Shown here in pieces: positions 38,235-48,370 of a DNA stretch of 64,000 nt. Every line of letters begins with the position of its first letter. Position 1 is the stretch's first letter. The position numbers were made by a program, and so were the translations under genes. Source of the stretch: Whitmania pigra (taxonomy: Eukaryota; Annelida; Clitellata; Hirudinida; Haemopidae); the NCBI GenBank assembly GCA_021613335.1, contig JAJTWR010000155.1, positions 1 to 64,000 of the forward strand, read 5' to 3'. The notes below the pieces were generated by a model. That model ran no database searches. It was given only the letters and a program-made list of their open reading frames with translations, and was not told the origin of the DNA.

Positions 38235-39342
38235 TAGGGCACTGACTTATTTAGAAGATACATTGAGCTGATTGAGCTTGTCGAAAATAGACTTCGCAGA
38301 TGCCGTCCAGACGAAGGGCTTGGCGGAACGGTTGCGCTCGCGGATGTAGCGAGCGATGGCTGCTTGAAGCTCGAGGACGCAGCGCAAGCCGCCAAGCCGC
38401 GGCGGGTCATGGCGGAGAAGAAGGTCCCGACAGCGTTCAGCCACGATCCCGAGCTCGGCGTGAAATGAAACGCCCATCCCGGGCGATTGGCGAGCCGCTT
38501 CAGAACATCGGGCTGCTTGCGGGCGGCATAATTGTCGGCGATGGCGTGAATGACCTTGTCCAGCGGGACGCAGCGTTCGACCGTCTTGAGAAAGGCGAGG
38601 AATTCCTTATGGGTGTGGCGCGGCATGCAGCGGCCGATCACGGCGCCGTCCAGCGTGTTGAGGGCGGCAAACAGCGTCGTAGTCCCATTGCGCTTATCGT
38701 CGTGCGTCATGGTCCCGCATTTACCCGGCTTCAGCGGCAGTCCCGGCTGTGTGCGATCCAACGCCTGGATTTGGCTCTTTTCGTCAATCGACAGGACCGC
38801 CGCGTGGCAGGGCGAGTTCATTTACAGGCCGACGATATCCTCGACCTTCGCGGCGAACGCCGGATCGCGGGAGCGCTTGAAGGTTCGCAACCGATGCGGC
38901 TGAAGGCGATGCGCCTCCCGGATCCGTTGCACGGCAACAGCCTGCCCGGTCCAGCGGGTAGCCGCGCCGGACGGCTGCGAACAGGTCAGAGCCAGAACCT
39001 TCGCCACAACCGCCGTGGCGAGCGGCGCCCGGCCAGGCTTGCGGGTCTTGTCACGCAAAAGCCCGTCAACCCCTTGTCCGGCGTAACGCAGCTGCCAACG
39101 CCAGACCGCCGGACGGCTGACCTCGGCTCGTCGAGCAACCTTGAGGACCGGCAGGCGCTCGGCCGACAACAAAACGATCTTCGCCCGCTGGACATGTTTG
39201 AGCGGGAGATTGCGGTCGCCAAGGAGCGCGGTCAAACGCATACGATCCTCGGGGCTGACAAGGACGTTAACAGTCTGGACCATGCCCGCATTATCGCACA
39301 AAATGCCGGATTTATGAATTCTTTGCAGGCGTCAGTGCACTA
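38235..39342 (-). mobile_element. IS630-family element, copy 1
   Basis: Ends share TAG(T/G)GCACTGAC-type inverted repeats flanked by TA, the usual IS630 target. 1108 bp long. It begins five bases after the deleted IS5-type element and ends in the 3' end of a lipoprotein gene. A truncated sister copy is at 50397-51138. Confidence 0.8.
38247..39283 (-). pseudogene. IS630-family transposase, copy 1 (nonsense codon and frameshift)
   Basis: MVQTVNVLVSPEDRMRLTAL starts the helix-turn-helix part (AEVSRPAVWRWQLRYAGQGV). Frame stops at TAA (38820-38822) where copy 2 has TAC (Tyr). It continues as the DDE_3 core (AVLSIDEKSQIQALDRTQPG, IHAIADNYAARKQPDV, SSGSWLNAVGTFF). A frame change near 38410 precedes LNQLNVSSK at the end. 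Inactive as read. Confidence 0.85.
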
Positions 39343-39684
39343 ATTGCTGCGAGCGCGGGTAAAACCTTGCCGATGCATGCAAGCGGCAATGACGGTATCC
39401 GAACGCTCACGCTGGCGACCGGCATTCATCTCCCGACTGGAAGTGGGCAGGCCGCTGCCGTAACCGCTCGCGGCAACGATCGATTCCCGGTCGTTGAAAA
39501 TACGATCCTCATGTTTGGTTTGTTCGCGCAGCAACGCCCGGGCTTCGGTTCGGCATTGCGACAGGGCGTCATCAACCGTCCGTTGACCGGTATTGGGACG
39601 CACCCATGCCGGCGTTTCAGCGCAACCGGCTAAAATCAGCACTGCGCTCAGTATGCCATAGACGAATTTCAACATGTTCTTCAC
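39340..39684 (-). CDS. Small lipoprotein, 3' end altered by IS630
   Basis: About 114 residues. MLKFVYGILSAVLILAGCAE has a clear lipobox (LAGC), so the protein is probably anchored in the outer membrane. The rest is polar with no known domain. The start is the GTG at 39684 or the ATG at 39675, after an AAGG site. The stop codon lies in the terminal bases of the IS630 copy, so the original C-terminus may have been longer. Confidence 0.6.
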   Translation of the reverse strand: MKNMLKFVYGILSAVLILAGCAETPAWVRPNTGQRTVDDALSQCRTEARALLREQTKHEDRIFNDRESIVAASGYGSGLPTSSREMNAGRQRERSDTVIAACMHRQGFTRARSN

Positions 39685-39734
39685 CCTTGTTGCCCATGGT
39701 AGCGACGATCGCGCTCAAGAAAGGAAATATCAGC

Positions 39735-40406
39735 ATGGCAGATCCCGATCCCATCGTTAACCCGGTTGAGCGCTTGAGTCTTGGCGGACGGTTGCGCGCC
39801 TATTTTCTTGCCGGCGTGCTGGTCACGACGCCGTTTTTGCTCACCGCTTATCTGACCTGGATGCTGGTCAGCGCTATCGATAATTACGTGCTGCCGCTGC
39901 TGCCCGGGCGTTACAACCCATTGACCTACCTGCCTTTCGCCATCCCCGGCGTCGGGGTAATTCTGGCTTTCGTGACCTTGACCTTGATCGGTGCGGTCAC
40001 TGCCGGTTTCATTGGACGGTGGATGGTCAACCGGGTCGAGGCGATCGTCGTGCATATGCCGTTGCTGCGCGGCATCTATTCGGCGATCAAGCAGATCGTT
40101 CAGGCCATGGCGGCCGACCGGTCGCAGAGTTTTCGCGAAGTCGTGCTGGTGGAGTTTCCGCGCGCTGGCGCCTGGAGCGTTGGCTTTGTCACCGCTTCGG
40201 CCATCGCCTCCATCGAACGCGCGATGGGCGAAACGGACGTGATCGGGGTTTACGTCGCAACCACGCCCAATCCGACCTCTGGCTATCTCATTTATGTGCC
40301 GCGCCATCAGATAAGGCCTGTCGATTTGACGGTCGAACAAGGGTTGAAGCTGGTGATTTCGTGCGGAATGGTCGTCCCTGGGGCTACTCAGCCCGAGCGC
40401 AAATAG
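39735..40406 (+). CDS. DUF502 family membrane protein
   Basis: A 223-residue protein with two N-terminal transmembrane helices (YFLAGVLVTTPFLLTAYLTW and a second at about 75-95) and the family signature MPLLRGIYSAIKQIVQAMA followed by VVLVEFPRAGAWSVGFVTA. AGGAA lies upstream of the ATG at 39735. Function of DUF502 is not established. The 3' end overlaps convergent recG by 19 bases. Confidence 0.88.
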   Translation: MADPDPIVNPVERLSLGGRLRAYFLAGVLVTTPFLLTAYLTWMLVSAIDNYVLPLLPGRYNPLTYLPFAIPGVGVILAFVTLTLIGAVTAGFIGRWMVNRVEAIVVHMPLLRGIYSAIKQIVQAMAADRSQSFREVVLVEFPRAGAWSVGFVTASAIASIERAMGETDVIGVYVATTPNPTSGYLIYVPRHQIRPVDLTVEQGLKLVISCGMVVPGATQPERK

Positions 40407-42472
40407 CGGGCGGCGACATCGCGCTGAAACAAATACAGCAAGATGCGCAACGCCTGACCGCGTGCGCTGCTCAAACCAGGATCGCTGGCAAGAGCCAGTT
40501 TCGCGTCGTCGCGGGCCATTGTCACCAGAGCCGCGGTCTGAGCGAGGCCGGCCAGGCGGAATGCCGCGATGCCGCTTTGCCGGGTGCCCAGCGCTTCGCC
40601 AGCGCCGCGCAAGCGCAAATCCTCCTCGGCGATGCGAAACCCATCCTCGCTGTCGCGCATAATCGTCAAACGCGCCTTGGCGGTTTCGCCAAGCGGCCCT
40701 TGATAGAGCAAGAGACAGCTCGACGCTTTGTTCCCCCGGCCGATGCGACCGCGCAATTGGTGCAGTTGCGCCAGGCCGAAACGCTCGGCATGTTCGACGA
40801 TCATGACGGTGGCTTCGGGCACATCGACGCCGACCTCGATCACGGTGGTCGCCACCAGCACATCCAAGGCTCCAGACGCGAAGGCGGTCATGACCGCGTC
40901 TTTTTCCGCCGCTTTCATGCGGCCATGGATCAGCCCGACCCGATCGCCCAGCCGTTCGCGCAAGCTGGCGTGGCGGCTGGCGGCGGCGGCGAGGTCGATG
41001 GCTTCGTTTTCTTCCACCAACGGACAAACCCAATAGATCCGCGCTCCCGAAGCAACCGCCCGCTGTACCCCGGCCACCACCTCATTCAGACGCTCAAGCG
41101 GCAGTGCGCGGGTATCGACCGGCTGGCGACCGGCCGGTTTTTCGCTCAGGCGGGAAACATCCATATCGCCATAGGCTGAGAGCAGCAACGTTCGCGGAAT
41201 CGGCGTTGCGGTCATGACCAGGATATCGATCGCTTTGCCCTTGTCGGCCAGCATCAACCTTTGATGCACGCCAAAACGATGCTGTTCGTCGATCACCGCC
41301 AAAGCCAGATCGCGGAATACAACATCCTCTTGAAATAAACTGTGGGTGCCGATGAGAAGGTCGATCTCGCCCGCGGCCAGACGCTCGAGAAGCGCCGAAC
41401 GGGTTTTGCCCTTATCGCGACCGGTCAATATCGCTAAACGCAACCCGGTCGCCTGGATCAAGGGGGCGATGCTATCGGCATGCTGTCTGGCCAAAATTTC
41501 GGTCGGCGCCATCAAAGCGGCCTGGCCGCCAGCTTCGACGGCGGCGGCCATGGCCAACAGGGCGACAATGGTTTTGCCGCTCCCGACATCGCCTTGCAGC
41601 AACCGCAACATGCACCGCGCAGCGCTCAGATCGGCAAGAATCTCGGCCACGGCCTGCTGTTGCGATGCGGTCAAACGCCAGGGCAGGCGGGCCAGGATCG
41701 CTTGTTGGATGGAACCGTCGCCGATCAGGCTGCGCCCAATGCGCTTGCGCTGTTGTTGGCGAACCAAAAGCAAGGCCAGCTGGTTGGCCAGGATTTCATC
41801 ATAAGCCAGACGCAAGCGGGCTGGATGATCGAAGGCGAGATCGGCTTCCCCTTGCGGGGCATGAACCCTGATTAACGCCGTGCGCCAGGCCGGCCATCCG
41901 TGCCGACGCAAAACCTCGCTCTCCAGCCATTCCGGTAATTCCGGGGCTCGTTTCAGCGCCAAATCGACAAAACGCGCCATCTGCCTGGCGCTGACGCCGG
42001 CGGTTAGCGGATAAACGGGATCGATCGTTGCATGCAGCGGGGCGGCGGCCGGTTCCCACACCATGTCGGGATGGGTGATTTGCCAATGATCGTTGAAGCG
42101 CTCCGGCTTGCCGCTGACCACTTTATCGGCTCCGACCGGCAATTGCCGCAGCAGATACTCTTGCTTGGCATGAAAATAGACCAGCGACAGCATCTGTCCG
42201 CTGCAATCGTAGCATTCCACCCGCCAGGGGCGCCGTGGCGTTGCCGGGGGATGGTGCGCACGCACCGTTACCGGCAGCATGACGATCCGATCGTCCGACG
42301 CTTGCGCCAAACTAGCGATAGGCTGACGGTGCATCAGGGCAACTGGCAAATGCCAGAGCAGATCGACCGCCAACGGCCCGCACAACTCGGCTAGTCGCTT
42401 TCCCAAATGGGCGCCAATGCCGGGCAGGGAAGTCAGATCGCTGAACAGCGGATTGAGAATGGTTGGACGCAC
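40388..42472 (-). CDS. recG: ATP-dependent DNA helicase RecG
   Basis: A 694-residue helicase that reverses stalled forks and processes branched DNA. N-terminal wedge/OB region (LTSLPGIGAHLGKRLAELCG), helicase motifs LLQGDVGSGKTIVALLAM, DEQHRFGVHQR and MTATPIPRTLLLSAYGDMD, and in the second domain QLRGRIGRGNKASSC. Complete and undisturbed. The 108-bp gap to divergent sdhE holds both promoters. Confidence 0.96.
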   Translation of the reverse strand: MRPTILNPLFSDLTSLPGIGAHLGKRLAELCGPLAVDLLWHLPVALMHRQPIASLAQASDDRIVMLPVTVRAHHPPATPRRPWRVECYDCSGQMLSLVYFHAKQEYLLRQLPVGADKVVSGKPERFNDHWQITHPDMVWEPAAAPLHATIDPVYPLTAGVSARQMARFVDLALKRAPELPEWLESEVLRRHGWPAWRTALIRVHAPQGEADLAFDHPARLRLAYDEILANQLALLLVRQQQRKRIGRSLIGDGSIQQAILARLPWRLTASQQQAVAEILADLSAARCMLRLLQGDVGSGKTIVALLAMAAAVEAGGQAALMAPTEILARQHADSIAPLIQATGLRLAILTGRDKGKTRSALLERLAAGEIDLLIGTHSLFQEDVVFRDLALAVIDEQHRFGVHQRLMLADKGKAIDILVMTATPIPRTLLLSAYGDMDVSRLSEKPAGRQPVDTRALPLERLNEVVAGVQRAVASGARIYWVCPLVEENEAIDLAAAASRHASLRERLGDRVGLIHGRMKAAEKDAVMTAFASGALDVLVATTVIEVGVDVPEATVMIVEHAERFGLAQLHQLRGRIGRGNKASSCLLLYQGPLGETAKARLTIMRDSEDGFRIAEEDLRLRGAGEALGTRQSGIAAFRLAGLAQTAALVTMARDDAKLALASDPGLSSARGQALRILLYLFQRDVAARYLRSG

Positions 42473-42581
42473 CTCTATCGAATGCCCAAGCCAAGCCCGT
42501 CTGTCAAAGCTCTTTCGCCATCAAGGATGGCTGACATGCGAACGAAACCGCTCTATATGCTTGCCTTAGCAAGAGGTGGAT

Positions 42582-42857
42582 ATGATCGACCCAACCGAAA
42601 ACCCCCGCCGCAAACGGCTGCTCTATCAGGCTAGGCATCGCGGCACGAAGGAAACGGATGCCATGATCGGCAACTTTGCCGAAGCCCATATGGCCCACTT
42701 GACCGACGATCAACTCGACCGGCTGGAAATGCTGATGGCTCAGCCCGATCCGCTGCTGTTCGACTGGATTAGCGCAAGGGTGGCGCCTCCAGCGCATTTA
42801 TGCTGCGATGTCATGGACATGCTGATTCGCTTCAATGCCGGAGCCAGGAAATCTTGA
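42582..42857 (+). CDS. sdhE: FAD assembly factor SdhE
   Basis: A 91-residue DUF339/SdhE protein that helps insert FAD into succinate dehydrogenase. Hallmark RKRLLYQARHRGTKETD near the N-terminus, then MAHLTDDQLDRLEMLMAQPD. The ATG at 42582 follows AGAGGTGG. The stop shares four bases with the mfd start (TTGA). SdhE next to recG/mfd is a common alphaproteobacterial order. Confidence 0.93.
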   Translation: MIDPTENPRRKRLLYQARHRGTKETDAMIGNFAEAHMAHLTDDQLDRLEMLMAQPDPLLFDWISARVAPPAHLCCDVMDMLIRFNAGARKS

Positions 42858-45800
42858 GTAGCCTTCCCGCTTGGTTTGCCAGCGCTGGAATCCGCCGTCT
42901 GCATGGCGCGCCGGAAGGTTACGACGCCAGGCTTTTGGGCTATGCCGCCCGCACGGTAGCGGAAACCGGCCGGTCGGTGCTGCATATTGCCCGCGACGAT
43001 GCCCGCCAGAGCCAATTGGCCGAAGCGTTGGCGTTTTTCGCCCCCGACAGCGAGTGTATCGTCTTTCCGGCATGGGATTGTTTGCCTTACGACCGGGTGT
43101 CGCCCCATGGCGATTTGGTCGCCCGCCGGTTAGAGAGTTTGGCGCGTTTGGCCTTGGCGCCCGAAGCGAACAAGCCGCGCATCGTGATCGCCACGGTCAG
43201 CGGCGTGCTGCAACGCGTGCCGCCGCGCTGTATGTTTGCCGGTTCGCTCCGGTCGGTGGCATTGAACGACCGGCTGGATTTGGCGGATCTGATCCGTTTT
43301 CTGGTCGCCAACGGGTACAGCCGCTCGGATACGGTACGCGAGCCTGGAGAATATGCCTTGCGCGGCGGCATTCTCGATGTCTTTACGCCAGGCCAAAGCG
43401 AGCCGCTGCGCCTTGATCTGTTCGGCGACATGCTGGAAACCATCCGCGCTTTCGATCCCATGACGCAGCGCTCCACCGGCAAGCGTGAACGGATCGATTT
43501 TTTGCCGATGTCGGAACTGATCCTGAACGAAGCGTCCATCGCTCGTTTTCGCTCTGGCTATCGAGCGCTGTTTGGAGCGGAAACCCTGGACGATCCGCTG
43601 TATAACGCCGTCAGCGCCAGCCAAAAACATATCGGGATGGAGCATTGGCTGCCGCTGTTCCATGAGCGGCTGGAAACTTTGCCCGAGTATCTGCCCGCGG
43701 CGGCGATTTCGCTCGATTATCAGTCCGATGGCGCGGTGGCGGCGCGCTTCGAGCAGATCGGCGAGTTCTATGAGGCGCGCCGCGGCATGATGACGGCGGC
43801 CCAACATGAGAGGCATCCCTACCGTCCACTGCCAACCGACCGATTATATCTGACGCCGCTGGAATGGGAAAATCTGTTGGCGCGGCGGGCGGTAGCCTTG
43901 TTTGACCCGGCGGAGCCAGCCGATCTAGCGGAGCGGTTCGATGGCGGCGGCAGGCTTGGGCGCGATTTCGGCGATATCCGCGCGCGCCCGGATCTGAATG
44001 TCTTCGATGCCGTGCGCGACCATGTCAGCGCGCTTGGCAAGGCGAAGAAGCGTATCTTGTTCACCGCTCATTCCAACGGCTCGCTTGAACGGCTGCGCGG
44101 TCTGCTGCGCGGCCATGGGGTAAGCGAACCCGTGCCGGTATCGTCGTGGGATGAAGCTTTGGCCGCCGATCCGCGCTGGCCAAGCATCGCAACCTTGGGG
44201 TTGACCCGTGGCTTCACCGCCGATGGCATAGCTGTGATCGCCGAAGGCGATATTCTCGGCGACCGGCTGATCCGCGCGGTTCGGCGCAAGCGAGCGGAAA
44301 ATTTTCTGCAAGATCACAGCGCCCTTCAGGAAGGAGATCTAGTCGTCCATGTCGCCCACGGAATCGGGCGTTACGAGGGGTTGGAAACCATCGATGTCGG
44401 CGGCGCTCCCCATGATTGTCTGCGGCTGATTTATACCGGCGGCGACAAGCTGTTCGTACCGGTGGAAAACATCGATGCCCTGTCGCGTTTCGGTTCCGAC
44501 GAGGCCAGCGCGCAGCTCGATAAGCTAGGCGGGGTCGCCTGGCAAGCGCGCAAGGCCAAGGTGCGCCAGCGCATCCGCCTGATCGCCGATAAGCTGATCC
44601 GTATCGCTGCCGAGCGGGAAATCCGCCAGGGCGAGACGCTTTGCCCAACCGACGGATTGTATGACGAATTCGCCGCCCGTTTTCCTTATGCTGAAACCGA
44701 TGACCAGCTGCGCGCCATCGAAGATGTCATGAATGATATGGCGTCGGGTAAGCCGATGGACCGGTTGATCTGCGGCGATGTCGGTTTCGGCAAGACCGAA
44801 GTGGCCTTGCGCGCCGCCTTTGTCTGTGCCCTCAACGGTTATCAGGTGGCGATGGTCGTGCCAACCACTTTGCTGGCCCGTCAGCATTTTCGCCAGTTTG
44901 CAGCCCGTTTCCAAGGATTGCCGATCCGCGTCGAACACCTCTCTCGTTTGGTTGCGCCGAAAAAAATGAAAGAAATCAAGGCTGACATTGCCGAGGGGAA
45001 GGTCGATATCGTCGTCGGCACTCATACGATTTTAAGCAAGGGCGTTACTTTCAAAGATCTCGGCTTACTGATCGTCGATGAGGAACAACATTTCGGCGTT
45101 GGCCAAAAAGAAACGCTCAAAGAACTGAAAGCCAATATTCATATCCTGACCTTGACCGCGACGCCTATACCGCGCACGCTGCAGATGGCGCTTGCCGGTG
45201 TGCGCGATATGAGCATCATCGCCACTCCGCCGGTTGACCGGCTCGCGGTGCGCACTTTTGTGCTGCCCTACGATCCGGTAATCGTCCGTGAAGCTATTTT
45301 GCGCGAACGCTTTCGGGGCGGGCAGTGCTTCTATGTCTGCCCTCGTATCGAGGATCTGGATGAGGTGGCTCAGCGTCTGCGCGCCCTCGTGCCCGATCTC
45401 AAGCTGGCGGTCGCCCATGGCCGCCTGCCGGCGGCGCAATTGGAGGATGTGATGAACGCTTTCTACGATGGCGCCTATGAAATGCTGCTCTCGACCAATA
45501 TTGTCGAATCCGGCCTGGATATTCCCACCGCCAACACCATGATCTTGCATCGGGCCGATATGTTCGGTTTGGCGCAGACCTATCAATTGCGCGGTCGTGT
45601 CGGGCGCTCCAAGCTGCGCGGCTATTGCTATCTCACCCTGCCGCCCCACCGGGCGCTGACTGCAACCGCTCAGCGCCGACTGGAGGTGATGCAGACCCTC
45701 GATCAATTGGGGGCCGGCTTTCAGCTGGCCAGCCACGATATGGATATTCGCGGCGCCGGCAATCTGCTTGGCGACGAGCAATCCGGCCATATCAAGGAAG

Positions 45801-46335
45801 TTGGCATCGAGCTTTATCAGCATATGCTGGAAGAAGCGGTCGCGGCAGCGCGCAGTGGCAAGGCAAAAGAGCTTGCCGAAACCGAGGAATGGTCGCCGCA
45901 AATCACCGCCGGAACGCCGGTGCTGATCCCGGAAAGTTATGTCGAGGATCTGGGCTTGCGCCTTTCTCTCTATCGCCGGGCCGCCGCCTTGGCCAGCCGT
46001 GAGGATATCGATGGTTTTGCCGCCGAAATGATCGACCGTTTCGGACCGCTGCCAGCGGAGGTGGATTATCTTCTGCGCATCATAGAAATCAAGCGCCTGT
46101 GCCGGATCGCCGGAGTTGAAAAAATCGATGCCGGGCCGAAAGGGGCGGTGGTGGCTTTTTTCCGCAACCGCTTTGCCGCGCCGGAAAAGCTGATTCTTTC
46201 ATTACCCGTCAATCTGGTACGGTCAAGTTGCGCCAAGACCACAAGCTGGTTTTTAGCCGTAGCTGGGAACGGCCGGGAGAGCGTGTGGATGGCGTGCAAA
46301 AGCTCATGACGCAGCTAGTCGAGTTGGTCAGTTGA
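42854..46335 (+). pseudogene. mfd: Transcription-repair coupling factor, frameshift near the 3' end
   Basis: Mfd removes RNA polymerase stalled at lesions and recruits UvrA. UvrB-like N-terminal part (SPHGDLVARRLESLARL), RNA polymerase-interaction domain (DLVVHVAHGIGRYEGLETID), translocase motifs LICGDVGFGKTEVALRAAF, DEEQHFGVGQKE and TATPIPRTLQMALAGVRD, and QLRGRVGRSKLRGYCYL. The start is the TTG at 42854, overlapping the sdhE stop and preceded by AGGAA. The frame changes at about 46195, after which ITRQSGTVKLRQDHKLVFSR to TQLVELVS completes the protein. The length fits one lost base. Only about the last 45 residues are affected, so partial function is conceivable. Confidence 0.93.
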
Positions 46336-47735
46336 AGGGCAGGGTGATTTTCGCTTTACTGTGGGCGGCATCCCCGGTCCAGGCCGCGGATGAGATCGGC
46401 TATCTGCTGGTCGATCTGCCCTCTGGCAGGCCGCTGCTTGCCCAGGCGCCCGACCGGTTGAGCATTCCAGCCTCGGTGACCAAGACGGTCACGGCCTATG
46501 CCGCGTTGGAGGTATTGGGCAGCGAGTATCGTTTTTCGACCCGGTTGCTGATCGCCGGCTCAATTCGCGATCGGATGCTGGACGGCGATTTGATTCTAGC
46601 CGGTCAGGGCAATCCGCTGCTGGACAGCGAAGCTTTGGCGGAATTAGCCCGGCAGCTGCGCAAGACCGGCATTGCGGCGGTGCGAGGGCGTTTTTTCTAC
46701 GATTCCTCCTGGCTGGCCGAACGGTCCGCCATCGACTCCGAGCAGCCGACTTCAGCACAATATAATACCGGCGTCTCGGCTCTGTCGGTCAATTTCAACC
46801 GGATCGATATCGGCTGGCAACCGGCCGATGAACAGGCCTCAGCGCCGAAATTCGACATTCTATCGGTATCGGCTCGAACCCGGTTGCCAGCGCCCAATAT
46901 CGATATCGTCACCGGCAAGACTGACAGCGCCGAACGCTTCGCTTTGCAAGCCGGGCCGCCAGGGCGAGACCGATGGCTGGTTCAGCCTCATAAGCTGCCG
47001 GCTCGAGGACAGAGCGTCTTACCGCTACATCAACCAGCCGCCACCGCCGCTCATCTGTTTCGCGCCGTCGCACAAACCGCCGGCCTGGCTTTGCCGGTTC
47101 CACAGCCGGGAAGAGCGCCGGCCGACGCTCGCGAAATCGCTCGTCATGAAAGCCCGTCCCTGCCGGTCATCCTGTCCGGGATGCTGCATTATTCCAACAA
47201 TCTGACCGCCGAACTGGTGGGGTTGGCGACGGCGCGCCAGCTGATCGGCCAGCCACAATCCCAGGAAGACGCCCCCTTGACGGTTTTCAATTGGTTGACC
47301 CGCCGCCTCGCCGCCAGCGACTGGCGCGGGTACCATGTCACCGGCCAGTCCGGCCTGTCCGCTCACGCCCGCGCCAGCCCGCATCAGCTGGTCAGCCTGC
47401 TCATCGAGGCCGAACGCCGTCCCCCCAGCGGTCTGGTTTTCAGTCAGCTGATGAAAGACAAGACGCCGAAGAACCTTCCCGCCGCCAGTCCGGTCGCCGA
47501 AATTCGCGCCAAAACCGGCACGATGAGCTATGCCCGTAGCCTGGCCGGGTATCTGGAAACCAAATCGGGTCGACGTCGCGCCTTTTGCATCATGATCGCC
47601 GATCCCGGCCGGCGTCATCTGTTCGATGCCACCATGGAACGGCGCGACCGCGAAATCCCCGCCGATGCCAGCGCCTGGCTGGATCGAGCCCGCAAACTGG
47701 AACAAGAATTGCTCAAACAGTTCGGGGAGATGTGA
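46332..47735 (+). CDS. dacB: D-alanyl-D-alanine carboxypeptidase/endopeptidase (PBP4, S13 family)
   Basis: A 467-residue periplasmic penicillin-binding protein that trims or cleaves peptidoglycan peptides. Signal peptide MKGRVIFALLWAASPVQAA. Active-site SxxK is IPASVTKT (Ser48, Lys51), SxN is HYSNNLTAE and KTG is RAKTGTMSYARSL. The start is a TTG overlapping the mfd stop (TTGA); the signal peptide begins right there, which supports it. The stop overlaps the next small gene (GTGA). Confidence 0.9.
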   Translation: MKGRVIFALLWAASPVQAADEIGYLLVDLPSGRPLLAQAPDRLSIPASVTKTVTAYAALEVLGSEYRFSTRLLIAGSIRDRMLDGDLILAGQGNPLLDSEALAELARQLRKTGIAAVRGRFFYDSSWLAERSAIDSEQPTSAQYNTGVSALSVNFNRIDIGWQPADEQASAPKFDILSVSARTRLPAPNIDIVTGKTDSAERFALQAGPPGRDRWLVQPHKLPARGQSVLPLHQPAATAAHLFRAVAQTAGLALPVPQPGRAPADAREIARHESPSLPVILSGMLHYSNNLTAELVGLATARQLIGQPQSQEDAPLTVFNWLTRRLAASDWRGYHVTGQSGLSAHARASPHQLVSLLIEAERRPPSGLVFSQLMKDKTPKNLPAASPVAEIRAKTGTMSYARSLAGYLETKSGRRRAFCIMIADPGRRHLFDATMERRDREIPADASAWLDRARKLEQELLKQFGEM

Positions 47736-47938
47736 GCCAAGCAAAAAGCGCTGCAAAAATTTATGAAAAAGACAATCCAGCCAGCTTCTGGGATGATTAT
47801 GCAATGCAGGGGCTGCCAGGGGATGATGGGAAAATTCTTCATCGCCGAATCGCTGCGATAAGGCGTGCCATGGATGGCGAGATTGAAAGCGCACCCATTG
47901 CATCGAAAATGCAGTTCATGGGGCCCCTCTTTGGTTGA
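47732..47938 (+). CDS. Small hypothetical protein, 68 residues, coupled to dacB
   Basis: The GTG at 47732 overlaps the dacB stop (ATGTGAG). The product runs from SQAKSAAKIYEKDNPASFW to SKMQFMGPLFG. It is polar and partly helical and has no recognised family. Base composition is more A+T-rich than dacB at its start. The overlap pattern continues that of sdhE-mfd-dacB, which is the main support for translation. No signal peptide. Confidence 0.45.
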   Translation: MSQAKSAAKIYEKDNPASFWDDYAMQGLPGDDGKILHRRIAAIRRAMDGEIESAPIASKMQFMGPLFG

Positions 47939-47998
47939 AACTCATCCATCAAACAGCATTTGACATTCCCCCCCGGAAAACTTTAGGAAATCGCAGCC

Positions 47999-48088
47999 GG
48001 AAGGGTGGCCGAGTGGTTTAAGGCAGCGGTCTTGAAAACCGCCGTGGGTGCAAGCCCACCGTGGGTTCGAATCCCACCCCTTCCGCCA
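47999..48088 (+). tRNA. tRNA-Ser (anticodon UGA)
   Basis: A 90-nt class II tRNA including the encoded CCA. Acceptor GGAAGGG pairs with CCCTTCC, the anticodon arm is GCGGTCTTGAAAACCGC with anticodon TGA, and there is a long variable arm (CGTGGGTGCAAGCCCACC). The T arm contains GGTTCGAATCC. A TTTTTT tract follows at about 48092. Confidence 0.97.
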
Positions 48089-48370
48089 GTATTTTTTCTA
48101 TCGCTTTGATTTTATTAAAGAAAACACACCCTAAAAAAATATGCTCCACATTTTACCCCACAGTGCTGTTGGCGTCGATTTAAAGGCAGAGAAGCCAAAC
48201 AATTACCGAATGTTTTGGGGAGGCTGATCCCGGCCAGCCGCATGAAGGGGCGGCGCGACTGCGACGCATCGGCTTTCCGGCGCCAAGCGCTAGTTGTGGA
48301 GTCTCAACAGGTCGTCCTCGGATAGAGCGAGCCTGCGGCCAGGCGTTTTGGATTTTATCCCGGCATGAGG
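48089..48370. other. Gap between tRNA-Ser and IS5 copy 2
   Basis: The first 90 bases are A+T-rich and hold no gene. The remainder is G+C-rich with short broken frames on the minus strand that I cannot assign. The place, directly 3' of a tRNA gene, is where an integrase and attachment site would be expected, but no integrase and no repeated tRNA 3' end is visible in the window. Confidence 0.4.

Noticed and set aside
38822..39301. A complete 159-residue regulator
   Set aside because: It is only the helix-turn-helix half of the IS630 transposase before a nonsense codon, as the second copy shows.
48089..48370. Phage integrase remnant after tRNA-Ser
   Set aside because: No Arg/His/Tyr recombinase motif could be found in any frame, and no duplicated tRNA 3' end is visible.
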